From: Pseudanabaena sp. Chao 1811
GTDB lineage: Bacteria; Cyanobacteriota; Cyanobacteriia; Pseudanabaenales; Pseudanabaenaceae
Direction: 5' to 3'
Assembly (NCBI RefSeq): GCF_027942295.1
Contig: NZ_CP101416.1
Location: forward strand, 62,001-126,000
Length of the DNA stretch: 64,000 nt
Shown: one piece after another, positions 45,799-54,109 of the stretch
Layout of the letters: each line of letters opens with the position of its first letter
How positions within the stretch are numbered: position 1 is the first letter of the stretch
The notes under the pieces: model-generated
The model's input: only the letters and a program-made list of their open reading frames with translations
The model's database searches: none
Told to the model about the DNA's origin: nothing
Program-made: the position numbers and the translations under genes

Positions 45799-46134
45799 AT
45801 GGACATTGTATTCAAAAATAAAAAAATCGATAAGTTGTGCAATAACCAAAAACTTTTAGTCAAAGAATTTGGTGCAGATAGAGCTAAACGCATTCGCCGC
45901 CGACTTGATGATCTTCGAGCCGTTGCGGTGCTAGAAGATATGCGAAGCTTTCCAGGGCGTTGTCATGAGTTACTTTATGACCGTTCGGGGCAATTGTCGC
46001 TCGATCTCGATCATCCTTATCGACTTATCTTTGAGCCATTTCACGATCCATTACCTCAAAAGCCTGATGGTGGAATTGACTGGACGAAGATTACCTCGGT
46101 AACAATTATTGGAATAGAGGACACCCATGATTAG
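45799..46134 (+). CDS. higB: HigB-like (RelE/ParE superfamily) toxin
   Basis: 111 residues. The pattern MDIVFKNKKIDKLCNN, GADRAKRIRRRLDDLRA, SFPGRCHELLYDRSGQLSLDLDHPYRLIFEP and a terminal TSVTIIGIEDTH fits plasmid-maintenance killer (HigB) proteins, ribosome-dependent mRNA interferases of the RelE fold. Basic residues R50-R60 and an R in the YRLIFEP strand fit the active site region. The stop overlaps the next gene by 8 bp, a coupled toxin-antitoxin layout (toxin first, as in higBA). Confidence 0.85.
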   Translation: MDIVFKNKKIDKLCNNQKLLVKEFGADRAKRIRRRLDDLRAVAVLEDMRSFPGRCHELLYDRSGQLSLDLDHPYRLIFEPFHDPLPQKPDGGIDWTKITSVTIIGIEDTHD

Positions 46135-47242
46135 CACAGTTAAAAATCCCAAAAATCAATATTTACCAGATTATGTTTCTCCTCCTGGTGAAACTTTAAT
46201 GGAACTATTAGAAGATCGTGGTATGACTCAGACCGACCTAGCTGATCGTACTGGTAGACCAAAGAAGACAATCAATGAAATTATTAATGGTAAGGCGGCG
46301 ATTACCCATGATACAGCTTTGCAGCTAGAGAGGGTCTTAGGTATACCTGCTAGTTTTTGGAACAGTCGAGAGCAGCACTATCGTGAGTTCTTGGCACGTC
46401 AGCAAGAGCAGGAACATTTACAACAACAGATTGCTTGGCTTGATCGCGTTCCTGTCAATGAAATGGTAAAACTCAGTTGGATCGAAAAACGAAAAGAGAA
46501 GGTTGAGCAGTTACAGATTGTCTTGAATTTTTTTGGTGTGGTTTCCCCTGAGCAGTGGGATACCTATTGGAGTTCGCGATCGCTTGCTTTTCGTAAGTCT
46601 GTCAAGTTCGAGGATAATCGAGTTGCCACAAATGCTTGGTTGAGAAAGGGTGAACTTGATGCTCAAAAGATTGAATGCGCTCCTTATCATACGGAAAAGT
46701 TTAAGCAGGCATTACAGGAAATCCGTAGCTTGACGGTGCAGCACCCCAAAGAAGTAATTGCTCAGGTGAAGCAGTTATGCGCCTCGGCTGGTGTGGCAAT
46801 CGCTTTAGTCCCATCACTGAAAGGTGTGAGGGCTAGTGGTGTGACTCGTTGGCTAACACCCAGTAAGGCGATGATTCAACTCAGTTTGCGCTACAAACGG
46901 GATGATCGCTTTTGGTTTACGTTCTTTCATGAGGCGGGTCATGTGCTTCAGGAGAAGAAGCGCGATGTTTTTATTGAAACGGATGAGAAGCAGGATTATG
47001 ACCCGAACGATCCAATGGAGCAGGATGCTGATAAGTTTGCCGCAAATTTTCTAATCCCAAAGCAGGATTTACAAAGGTTTCTGAATGAGAATACATTTGA
47101 CGATCAGGCGATCGCTAAGTTTGCCTCAGAGATTGGTATTGCTGCTGGGATTGTTGTTGGTCGGTTGCACCATGAAGATTGCTTGTCCTATAAGCGAGGC
47201 AATAATTTGCGGCGAAAGATTGACTGGGATGATTTTCAGTAA
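46127..47242 (+). CDS. higA: HigA-type HTH protein fused to an ImmA/IrrE-like metallopeptidase
   Basis: 371 residues. N-terminal Xre-type HTH (MTQTDLADRTGRPKKTINEIINGKAAI, about 34-60), as in HigA antitoxins, then a linker helix and an ImmA/IrrE (DUF955/M78) peptidase with HEAGH at residues 268-272 and a following ED/DE pattern. HTH-peptidase fusions of this kind cleave or derepress in response to stress (IrrE/ImmA knowledge). Downstream by 15 bp is a CD-NTase gene, so besides neutralising HigB this protein may regulate the CBASS genes, similar in principle to CapH (HTH) and CapP (peptidase) but in one chain (inference). Confidence 0.85.
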   Translation: MISTVKNPKNQYLPDYVSPPGETLMELLEDRGMTQTDLADRTGRPKKTINEIINGKAAITHDTALQLERVLGIPASFWNSREQHYREFLARQQEQEHLQQQIAWLDRVPVNEMVKLSWIEKRKEKVEQLQIVLNFFGVVSPEQWDTYWSSRSLAFRKSVKFEDNRVATNAWLRKGELDAQKIECAPYHTEKFKQALQEIRSLTVQHPKEVIAQVKQLCASAGVAIALVPSLKGVRASGVTRWLTPSKAMIQLSLRYKRDDRFWFTFFHEAGHVLQEKKRDVFIETDEKQDYDPNDPMEQDADKFAANFLIPKQDLQRFLNENTFDDQAIAKFASEIGIAAGIVVGRLHHEDCLSYKRGNNLRRKIDWDDFQ

Positions 47243-47257
47243 AGGAGGCATGAAAAC

Positions 47258-48166
47258 ATGGGTATTCCAGAAGCACAACTAGAAATATGGGCAAAATATC
47301 AACAACCTCAAGCCGCAGTAAATACGCATGAGTCTATTAGACTTGCACTAAACAGCAAAAACTCACCACTCAAACTTAGAGAACTCTCGCAAGGTAATCA
47401 CTTTGAGATTTACTTGCAAGGATCTTACAAAAATAGTACAAACATTCGTGCTGATAGTGACGTTGATGTTGTTGTGCAACTAAATACAACTTTCTGTAGT
47501 AATAAATCAGAATTACCCCCACTAGATCGGATAATTTACAGCAGTACATTTAGTGATGCCACATACTCATGGAACGATTTTCGGAATGATATACTAAACG
47601 CCTTGCAATCTTATTACAGTATTTCTAATGTGGTTTCAGGCAATAAGTCGATTAAGCTTGTTAAAGGCAGTAATCGTCTTGCTGCTGACATAGTTCCATG
47701 TATTCAGTATCGAAACTATAGGCAATTTAAAAGTAGTAGTGAGGCTTTCATCGAAGGGATGACGCTGTATACACAAAACGAGTGGCGAAAGGTTATTAAT
47801 TATCCCAAACATCACTATCAAAATGGAATAAACAAACATACCGCAACCAACAAATGTTTCAAACCAATGGTTCGGATCTTCAAAAATGCCAGAAATATTC
47901 TTAAAAATGCAAGAATTATTTCCGATAACTGCGCCCCTTCTTATTTTATTGAATGTCTACTCTATAATGTTCCTGATAAGTGTTTTAGGGCAAGTTATCA
48001 GGAAAACTATCTTGCAATTCTTACTTATCTATTTGAGTACTCGATCAATTCATTTGTATGTCAAAACAGACAGATTTATCTATTTGGTAATACACCTGAG
48101 CAGTGGTCAACACAAAATGCTTTTCTTTTAATGAAAGGCTATCTGGAATTATGGAAGGCATGGTAA
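47258..48166 (+). CDS. CD-NTase, CBASS cyclic-oligonucleotide synthase
   Basis: 302 residues. Nucleotidyltransferase motif GS(Y)-x7-D-x-D: GSYKNSTNI at 55-63, D66/D68/D70 in ADSDVDVVV, and a third carboxylate in AADIVP (D144). This GSx-DxD-D arrangement is that of cGAS/DncV-like nucleotidyltransferases, which make cyclic di- or trinucleotides after phage infection. The C-terminal half is helical. A strong RBS AAAGGAGG at 47241-47248 overlaps the preceding stop. The next gene is a Cap15-like effector fragment. No HIP1 site is seen within the gene, unlike most of the window. Confidence 0.85.
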   Translation: MGIPEAQLEIWAKYQQPQAAVNTHESIRLALNSKNSPLKLRELSQGNHFEIYLQGSYKNSTNIRADSDVDVVVQLNTTFCSNKSELPPLDRIIYSSTFSDATYSWNDFRNDILNALQSYYSISNVVSGNKSIKLVKGSNRLAADIVPCIQYRNYRQFKSSSEAFIEGMTLYTQNEWRKVINYPKHHYQNGINKHTATNKCFKPMVRIFKNARNILKNARIISDNCAPSYFIECLLYNVPDKCFRASYQENYLAILTYLFEYSINSFVCQNRQIYLFGNTPEQWSTQNAFLLMKGYLELWKAW

Positions 48167-48167
48167 T

Positions 48168-48352
48168 ATGCACGCATATGCGACGGATGCAAAGGATAGA
48201 GAATCAATTCCCTTATGGTTAGCAGCATTTGCTGTTGCTGCTGCATTGGCTCTTAGTTCTGTTCTAAAACTCCTAAAATGGGAAGTTCCTTGGTGGGTGG
48301 ATGCCCCATCTGTGATGGGATTTTATGGTTTTTTCTATTATTTTTTCGATAA
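48168..48352 (+). pseudogene. cap15: Cap15-like CBASS effector, 5' fragment (two transmembrane helices)
   Basis: The 5' 61 codons of an interrupted gene, starting one base after the CD-NTase stop. They encode two hydrophobic helices (WLAAFAVAAALALSSVLKLL and VMGFYGFFYYFF), the N-terminal membrane anchor of Cap15 (SMODS-associated two-TM, beta-strand-rich effector). The insertion sequence at 48353 puts a premature stop at 48354-48356, so only a 62-residue membrane peptide can be made. Joining 48352 to 49614 restores a continuous frame. Confidence 0.8.
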
Positions 48353-49609
48353 CTGAGATCTTGCAGCATTCGTGAAAGAGTCAAGTGGGAATGGGTTTGA
48401 GAATAATTTCAAAGCCATGACGAGCAGCAATATCGGCACTAATTTGAAGATACCTGAGAAGTTTCAACCAAAGGACAGAAGGGAATAAAACAGAAAGGGT
48501 TAAATCACAGGTAGCTTTCCAGTCCAAGATGGGAGGAAACGACCATTGATCAATCCAATGAGCCAAAAGATAAGAAAGCAGAGAGAGGATAAGCCAACGA
48601 TAAACGCCAAGTTTTGTAGATTGCCCAAAACAATGCAAACCAAAGCGATGTTTGATGGTTTTGAAGAATCCCTCAATCGCCCAACGCTTACGACCTAACA
48701 TCACCAGATAAGCGCCAGAATAAGGATGAGAAGAGACCACAAAGCGTAACTCCCGTTTACTATCGGCTCTTTTGAGCCAGAACCAAGAGATCGTCAAAGG
48801 CGTACTTAGCCCTTCCAGTAAAATTAGTTGTCCACGTTTGCCATGGGGATAAAGTTGTTTGACGGTACGTCCATCTTGAAGTTTACGATTGTTGCGGACA
48901 CCGACAACGATGCGCCAAGACTTGGCGCGGACAGCATTGAAAAACTTCACCGTACTAAACTCAGTATCAGCAAGGACAATCACAGTCTTGCCTTGGGTTA
49001 GTTGCTTGGGTACTGTCCCCAATAACTTACAAGCTAAGTCAGAGGGACTGGAGTATCCTTTGCCGCGCCATACTCTAAAACTCCATGGTACGCGCCACTC
49101 TCCATAGACCAGATACAGTACAACCAGATGTAGTCCTCGCTTTCCGTTGAGGATTCTCACCCATGGGTCTGGTTCGTTTGGGGTGGGATTGCTCAAATGT
49201 AAAAACTTGCCGCTTTTTTCTAAGGTGGTCAGGTCTATCAGTATCTTTAATGGCACTCTCTTCGATGGGCGATGCTTGGCGATTTGCCCCAAAATTGACA
49301 GCCTTGTTGCTCGAATTAGTCCTCTTGTTGACCAGTTATAGTGATTGAGAAATCGGCTTAATGCACTCGCTGATTTTACCTGTGTATGTTCTGGATAGGG
49401 ATGCCCTTGCGCTTCCAGAAATAGCCCTAATATTGCATTCAGACTTGCTTTTTGATACACACTTGGCATCAGACAAATTAGGCTATACACTAAACCTTGG
49501 GCGTGCTTAACGATGCTTTCCATAATCGTTATTTAATTTACTACTACGCCCTTTTTTTCACATCTTTACTCTCTTTGCAACCCCTTTCCAGAATGGTGCA
49601 AGTTCTCAG
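48353..49609. mobile_element. IS4/IS701-like insertion sequence, 1257 bp
   Basis: Ends are inverted repeats: left CTGAGATCTTGCAGCATTC (48353-) and right, read in reverse, CTGAGAACTTGCACCATTC (to 49609), with 2 mismatches in 19 and continued weaker similarity. The element is flanked by an ATAA duplication (48349-48352, 49610-49613). It carries one transposase gene on the minus strand and interrupts a cap15-like gene. A 4-bp duplication fits IS701-type members more than classical IS4. Confidence 0.9.
48381..49523 (-). CDS. DDE transposase, IS4/IS701-like
   Basis: 380 residues. Catalytic carboxylates fit D97 (ILIDLTTLE), D186 (VLADTEFST) and E284 in KRWAIEGFFKTIKH, the Y/R-x2-W-x2-E-x6-K type signature (K288). 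The reading frame is intact and fills most of the element, so the IS may still be mobile. It is transcribed against the CBASS genes. Confidence 0.9.
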   Translation of the reverse strand: MESIVKHAQGLVYSLICLMPSVYQKASLNAILGLFLEAQGHPYPEHTQVKSASALSRFLNHYNWSTRGLIRATRLSILGQIAKHRPSKRVPLKILIDLTTLEKSGKFLHLSNPTPNEPDPWVRILNGKRGLHLVVLYLVYGEWRVPWSFRVWRGKGYSSPSDLACKLLGTVPKQLTQGKTVIVLADTEFSTVKFFNAVRAKSWRIVVGVRNNRKLQDGRTVKQLYPHGKRGQLILLEGLSTPLTISWFWLKRADSKRELRFVVSSHPYSGAYLVMLGRKRWAIEGFFKTIKHRFGLHCFGQSTKLGVYRWLILSLLSYLLAHWIDQWSFPPILDWKATCDLTLSVLFPSVLWLKLLRYLQISADIAARHGFEIILKPIPT

Positions 49610-49613
49610 ATAA

Positions 49614-50073
49614 CTTTATCTGGTCATATCAATTAGGAAAATTTTCCTTTTCGAGTATTCCAAACTTAAAGGGAACTTGGGTAGGTGTAATTCATTCTTC
49701 TTATAATGATACTGATTATGATGGAATTGTCTTATATGTTCATCAAACATGGTCAAGTGTCAGTGTGCAGTTACAGACAATGACTTCTAGCTCACGTTCA
49801 ACAATGGCATCCATCAATACTCTAGATTCCTCCGAATCAACTTTAAAGTATGAGTACATGAACGAACCAACTGCAAGAAGCTTGCAAACTATGTCAATTC
49901 ATCGAGGAACTGCCAATATGAGACTTTCCCCTGATGGACTTTCTTTGGAAGGAGACTATTTCACAGGAAGAGGGCGACAAACTTTTGGAGATATGAGATT
50001 TAAATTGATGTCTCGTGATCGAATCACTAGAGATAAAGCTTTAGAAAAATATAGCAAATCGGTTACACCATAA
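49614..50073 (+). pseudogene. cap15: Cap15-like CBASS effector, 3' fragment (beta-barrel)
   Basis: Continues the interrupted frame from codon 62 (first codon split as AA+C) with no stop until 50071-50073. It encodes an eight-strand-like beta domain: SIPNLKGTWVGVIHSS, IVLYVHQTWSSVSVQL, STLKYEYMNEP, HRGTANMRLSPDGLSLEGDYFTGRGRQ. This matches the cyclophilin/lipocalin-like barrel of Cap15, which binds a cyclic dinucleotide and makes the protein oligomerise to damage the inner membrane. An isolated GTG-start frame (49765-50073) exists but would give only a partial barrel. Reconstructed full length is 214 residues. Confidence 0.8.
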
Positions 50074-50172
50074 CTAAAGGACATAGCATAGATTTAATCT
50101 TTCAGTTAACTATGAGTATAATTTGGCTTGCTAAGCGATCGCACTGTATTAGCAATAAAAGGCTATCGCTAG

Positions 50173-50194
50173 ATTTAAAGGCTTGTGTGGTAGC
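50173..50194 (+). repeat. Short copy of the narB 3' coding end
   Basis: 22-bp word identical at 20 positions to narB 45652-45673 and in the same reading phase (encodes LKACVVA against narB LKACAVA). It lies just after the cap15-like gene, so the defence island (about 45.7-50.2 kb) is bounded by a narB end and a narB-like remnant. The remaining gap 50074-50285 holds no other supported feature, although a stretch before kptA (about 50192-50294) reads as an open peptide. Confidence 0.45.
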
Positions 50195-50285
50195 TTTACA
50201 ATCCATCCATCTGATAAGGAATTTAGGGATACAGGCTTAAAAGTTGTATCAAAATCAGGTTTTTATGCTGTCGTGATAACGAAAC

Positions 50286-50837
50286 CTATTTGCTAACTAT
50301 TTGTAAATACTCAGGTGGAACGTGATCGACTAACCACACTTGATTAGCGGAACAATAGAAAATAGATCCTGCCTTGTACATCGCCGCCGCATCAACCTCA
50401 AATACCACAGGCTTACCATGTCTCTGCCCCACCATTTTCGCAGTTAGCAAATCCATCGATAAATGGACATGATGACGCGACATTTTCTGTAAACCGAAAC
50501 GTCTAATTGCTTCTACATTCTTTTCCGCAGTTCCGTGATACAGCACATCAGGGGGCAGCATTGGCTCCAGTTGCAAATCCACTTCCACACTATGCCCTTG
50601 GTTAGCCCGAATCAAAGTTCCCGTTGGATCAAAGGAAAAACGTTGCTTAGCATTAGTCACGACAACTTCCTCTAATTCCTCATGACTGATGACGAAGTTG
50701 TGCTTAGCACTAGCCGCTAGCAAATCATCGACCTTCACCCAACCACCAACATCGAGACTCAAACCAATTTTTGCTGGCTCATGGCGCAGATATTTACTGA
50801 GAAACTTGCTAATTGAGGTATTCCGTGACTTGTCCAT
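50286..50837 (-). CDS. kptA: RNA 2'-phosphotransferase (KptA/Tpt1)
   Basis: 183 residues. SKFLSKYLRHEPAKIGL (with the R-H pair) at the N-terminus, GWVKVDDLL, RFSFDP, IRANQGHSV, YHGTAEKNVEAI, and HVHLSMDLLTAKMVGQRHG are Tpt1 motifs. It removes an internal RNA 2'-phosphate using NAD+, giving ADP-ribose 1''-2'' cyclic phosphate. Bacteria have no fungal-type tRNA splicing, so the natural substrate is uncertain. Stands alone, divergent from larE. Confidence 0.93.
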   Translation of the reverse strand: MDKSRNTSISKFLSKYLRHEPAKIGLSLDVGGWVKVDDLLAASAKHNFVISHEELEEVVVTNAKQRFSFDPTGTLIRANQGHSVEVDLQLEPMLPPDVLYHGTAEKNVEAIRRFGLQKMSRHHVHLSMDLLTAKMVGQRHGKPVVFEVDAAAMYKAGSIFYCSANQVWLVDHVPPEYLQIVSK

Positions 50838-50923
50838 GATTTCTCGTCAAATAACAACGATTCCAAATAAAGATGCCAAAGGGCAGATGCCACAATATTA
50901 AACAATAAGTATCCAGAGTTTTT

Positions 50924-51757
50924 ATGTTAAATGCCACCCTATCCGACAAGCTCGATCGCTTACGTCACATTTTTAATGAAGCCACCGAAGTCCTTGTTGC
51001 TTACTCTGGCGGCATCGACAGTACCCTTGTTGCCAAAGTTGCCTTTGATGTTTTAGGCGATCGAGCCTTAGCGATTACCGCTAACTCACCGTCATTATTA
51101 CCTGCTGACCTCGCCGCCGCCACCGTCCAAGCCGAATTTATTGGCATCAGCCATCAAATCGTCCAAACCGATGAGATGAATAATCCTAATTACACCTCTA
51201 ATCCAATTAATCGTTGTTATTTTTGCAAAAGCGAACTCCATGACACACTCAAACCCCTCGCCAAAACGATGGGCTATGGCTATGTCGTCGATGGCTTAAA
51301 TGCTGATGATTTGCAGGATTATCGTCCGGGGATTCAGGCAGCAAAGGAACGCGGCGTGCGATCGCCTCTTGCCGAAGTAGGCATTAGCAAAATAGAAGTA
51401 CGCATGTTATCGCAATATTTAGGAATGCCTTGGTGGGACAAGCCTTCACAGCCATGCCTAAGTTCGCGATTCCCCTATGGTGAAGAGATTACAATTGAGA
51501 AATTACGGCGTGTGGGCAATGCCGAACAGTATTTGCGCGATCAGGGCTGGAAAGGCGACATTAGAGTGCGCTCAATGGGAGATACCGCCAAAATCGAAGT
51601 CCCTAGCGATCGCCTCAGTGAACTTATCAACACTATAGATATGTCCAAGCTCACCAAAGCCTTTCGAGCATATGGCTTTACCTCGATTACCTTGGATTTA
51701 GAGGGTTTCCGCAGTGGCAAACTCAATGATGCGATCGCTGAAATGACAAAGAAGTAG
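50924..51757 (+). CDS. larE: LarE-like ATP-dependent sacrificial sulfur transferase
   Basis: 277 residues. PP-loop VLVAYSGGIDSTLVAKVA (about residues 25-42), NRCYFCKSELHDTL with the sulfur-donor Cys region (C86/C89 area), and LAEVGISKIEVR. LarE converts the carboxylates of a pyridinium dinucleotide to thiocarboxylates for the nickel-pincer cofactor of lactate racemase. larB/larC are not in the window, so the role here could be a related sulfur transfer. Confidence 0.9.
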   Translation: MLNATLSDKLDRLRHIFNEATEVLVAYSGGIDSTLVAKVAFDVLGDRALAITANSPSLLPADLAAATVQAEFIGISHQIVQTDEMNNPNYTSNPINRCYFCKSELHDTLKPLAKTMGYGYVVDGLNADDLQDYRPGIQAAKERGVRSPLAEVGISKIEVRMLSQYLGMPWWDKPSQPCLSSRFPYGEEITIEKLRRVGNAEQYLRDQGWKGDIRVRSMGDTAKIEVPSDRLSELINTIDMSKLTKAFRAYGFTSITLDLEGFRSGKLNDAIAEMTKK

Positions 51758-51797
51758 CAACATCTAAATACTAATCCCCTAAAGTGTGATGGGTAGT

Positions 51798-51854
51798 CCT
51801 AAATAGGTAAGGGATGGGCGGCGCTTCGCGCCACCCATCCCTTACCTATTTAGG
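51798..51854. repeat. Palindromic hairpin element after larE
   Basis: Perfect 21-bp arms (51798-51818, 51834-51854; CCTAAATAGGTAAGGGATGGG and complement) around an inner GGCGC-TTC-GCGCC. It starts with AGTCCTAAAT, the word at the outer end of the 5847-5935 element, so it belongs to the same type. May terminate larE. Confidence 0.75.
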
Positions 51855-52704
51855 TGGTGAAAGTTCAGGGAATTAAAACCCAGTCCCAGCAAGCCTTTAA
51901 GTTCAAGAAGCTGTATAGATATTTCTGGAATTGTGATAACAACTAGAGACATCACAGAGCCAAACTTCTGGATATTGGATCTATTTTCAGTGAATCAGAT
52001 CACAATATTTTTGTTAAGTTAGGCGATTTTTTTAAGATCTATGATTAGAAATCCTTATACTTTAACTGTAAATGTTTTGCTTAGCTTTTTAGTTGTTGCC
52101 CCACAGTTCTAGATTTTTCTCGTCAAAAAATCTAGATTTAGCTGATTGCGAACATATTCAGCAAATTAATTCTAAATGGCTTCTATAAATTCAATTTTTG
52201 TATCTATCCTAAGGTTGATCTATTACTATTTCTGACATTTTATTTCCAAGATCATGTCTTCATCGGGCTTGTATAGACTCAAAAGTTAGTTGATCCCCTT
52301 AACAAACCTAATATTTTCTTGTATATTGCCCTCCTATGCATATAAAAAATTTTTGAGCGCAAAAACACCTATACCCAAAGGCATACTTTTATGGGGATCT
52401 TTTTGTGATTATTGGCACAAAGTTCCATTTTTATAAAGAATTCTAATGAGAAAGAAGCAAAATTTTGATTTTTATTGAGAAAGAAGAGCTTAAAAGCTTG
52501 ACTGACAAGGGTTTGAGCCGCAAACTATTGTCATTTTAAATAACCATGTTAATCTGAACGACAAGAACAAAAACGTTAGTACTTTGTTCCCAAATTGCAA
52601 AAACATTTTTCTGAATTAAGCTTGTCAGTAAGTCGCATACAAGCTTATTCAAGAAAGTATCCACTTGTAATTTCAGTCGTTTATCTTCATATTCTGCTTT
52701 ACCT
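51855..52704. other. 850-bp A+T-rich region upstream of rlpA
   Basis: No gene seen. It includes a hairpin with 11-bp arms (TCTAGATTTTT at 52107-52117 and its complement at 52125-52135) and runs of A/T. A long 5' leader for rlpA is possible. I looked for a c-di-AMP (ydaO) riboswitch because such RNAs precede cell-wall lytic genes, and saw no match. Confidence 0.4.
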
Positions 52705-53841
52705 ATGCTTAATTGGAACTGGAGCTATACTCTCTCTACCTCAGTCGTAGCTCTTGCTATCATCTCAAGTCTCGCTAGCCATGGCGCACAGGCACAAACA
52801 GGAACTCAATCAGAAGTCAAAGCTACTGATACATCTACCTCCTTGCCACAATCTAATACTCTCAAAATCGGGGAAACCAGATCGCAATCGTTAACCAGAA
52901 CTCAAAATGAGGCGATCGCCAAAATATATACGCACAAATTGAATGGCAAAAATGCCGCAACCGTATATGTTCGAGGCATTCCTGTAGTTACTTATATTGA
53001 ATCTGAGAATCCATCTAATTCAGAGTCATCAAAACCATCCATAGATCAGACTGACGAATCAAACTTATCTAAGAACAAAAGCGAAGTTAAGGGCGAAACC
53101 AAAAAGAATGCTGAGTTAATTAAGTTGCCATCTAATGAGTTTCAGAACTCTAAGACTGAGTCTAGTAATTCTACTAAATCAGTAAAGTCAACAAACGATA
53201 ACCCTGAGTATCTCCTCACCTCTCCTAACCCCATCGAGCGTGCCACTGCCGCCGCTGCTATGATTAACCAACTTAATCGCGATGGGTTAGATGCAAGTCA
53301 GATTATTCCCGCTTGGAAAAATGGTGATTATGTAATCAAGTTTGGCGATCGCGCTACTTTGAAATTTGATCAACAAGCCCTTTTCCCTGATTCTCAACAA
53401 AACAAGTCTGAAGATGTTTTGGAATCAGCCAATTTACTGCGACGCTTGCTTGGTGGCGCAACCCCTGTTTCCGAAGTTGTCAATGCTCCTAAATCTGGAG
53501 TTGCGACAAGATCTGTTTTCAGCCAGACCATAAACAATCGTATCGTGGGAGTCATGTCTGGCATGGCTTCTTGGTATGGACCTGGATTTGATGGCAACTA
53601 CAGTGCTAGTGGCGAATTGTTTAATGCTAGTGATCTAACTGCTGCCCATCCTAGTTTGCCTTTTGGCACTTTGGTGCGGGTTGTGAATATGGATAATGGT
53701 CAGTCGGTTGTGGTACGCATCAATGATCGTGGGCCCTATGCCCATGGTCGCGTAATTGATGTTTCTACTGCTGCCGCCAATATGATTGGCTTAATTTCTT
53801 CTGGCGTTGCACCAGTGAGACTCGAAGTTCTCTCTAGATAA
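52705..53841 (+). CDS. rlpA: RlpA-like lytic transglycosylase domain protein
   Basis: 378 residues. Signal peptide (about 1-31, ending in AQA), a long low-complexity Ser/Asn/Lys region, and a C-terminal RlpA double-psi beta-barrel (about 285-378): GMASWYGPGFDGNYSASGE, LTAAHPSLPFGTLVRVVN, RINDRGPYAHGRVIDVS. RlpA cuts stem-less peptidoglycan glycans at septa; SPOR is lacking here. Catalytic Asp/His residues in the barrel (DRG, AHP) are kept. Confidence 0.9.
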   Translation: MLNWNWSYTLSTSVVALAIISSLASHGAQAQTGTQSEVKATDTSTSLPQSNTLKIGETRSQSLTRTQNEAIAKIYTHKLNGKNAATVYVRGIPVVTYIESENPSNSESSKPSIDQTDESNLSKNKSEVKGETKKNAELIKLPSNEFQNSKTESSNSTKSVKSTNDNPEYLLTSPNPIERATAAAAMINQLNRDGLDASQIIPAWKNGDYVIKFGDRATLKFDQQALFPDSQQNKSEDVLESANLLRRLLGGATPVSEVVNAPKSGVATRSVFSQTINNRIVGVMSGMASWYGPGFDGNYSASGELFNASDLTAAHPSLPFGTLVRVVNMDNGQSVVVRINDRGPYAHGRVIDVSTAAANMIGLISSGVAPVRLEVLSR

Positions 53842-53946
53842 AAATCTTAAATTGTGAAACCCTAAGCTAATCAACTGCATTGCTTAATTTTCACGGTTTA
53901 CTAAAAGCATTCCAATCCATACAGCCTATTTAGGGTTTGTGTAATA

Positions 53947-53997
53947 CAGATAAATTTTGAAAAAGCTTGCGAAGCAAGCTTTTTCAAAATTTATCTG
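53947..53997. repeat. Long perfect hairpin downstream of rlpA
   Basis: 24-bp perfect arms (53947-53970, 53974-53997) with a GAA loop in GCTTGC-GAA-GCAAGC. Same GC-x-GAA-x-GC loop design as the element at 5733. May also terminate rlpA. Confidence 0.75.
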
Positions 53998-54109
53998 AGT
54001 TTCGAGAAAGCGCAAAGCGCTGTAAATTAAAAATCACATGTAAAAAGCTATAGTCACTTCCTACAGGAGGCGGCTATGCTTTTTATGGTGGTTTCATTGA
54101 GGTGAGTAC

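Noticed and set aside
48348-49613. Reading the IS target duplication as 5 bp (GATAA)
   Set aside because: It would misalign the inverted ends: base C48353 pairs with G49609. With 4 bp (ATAA) both the ends and the restored frame fit.
51855-52704. c-di-AMP riboswitch before rlpA
   Set aside because: No match to the conserved parts of the ydaO motif could be found by eye.
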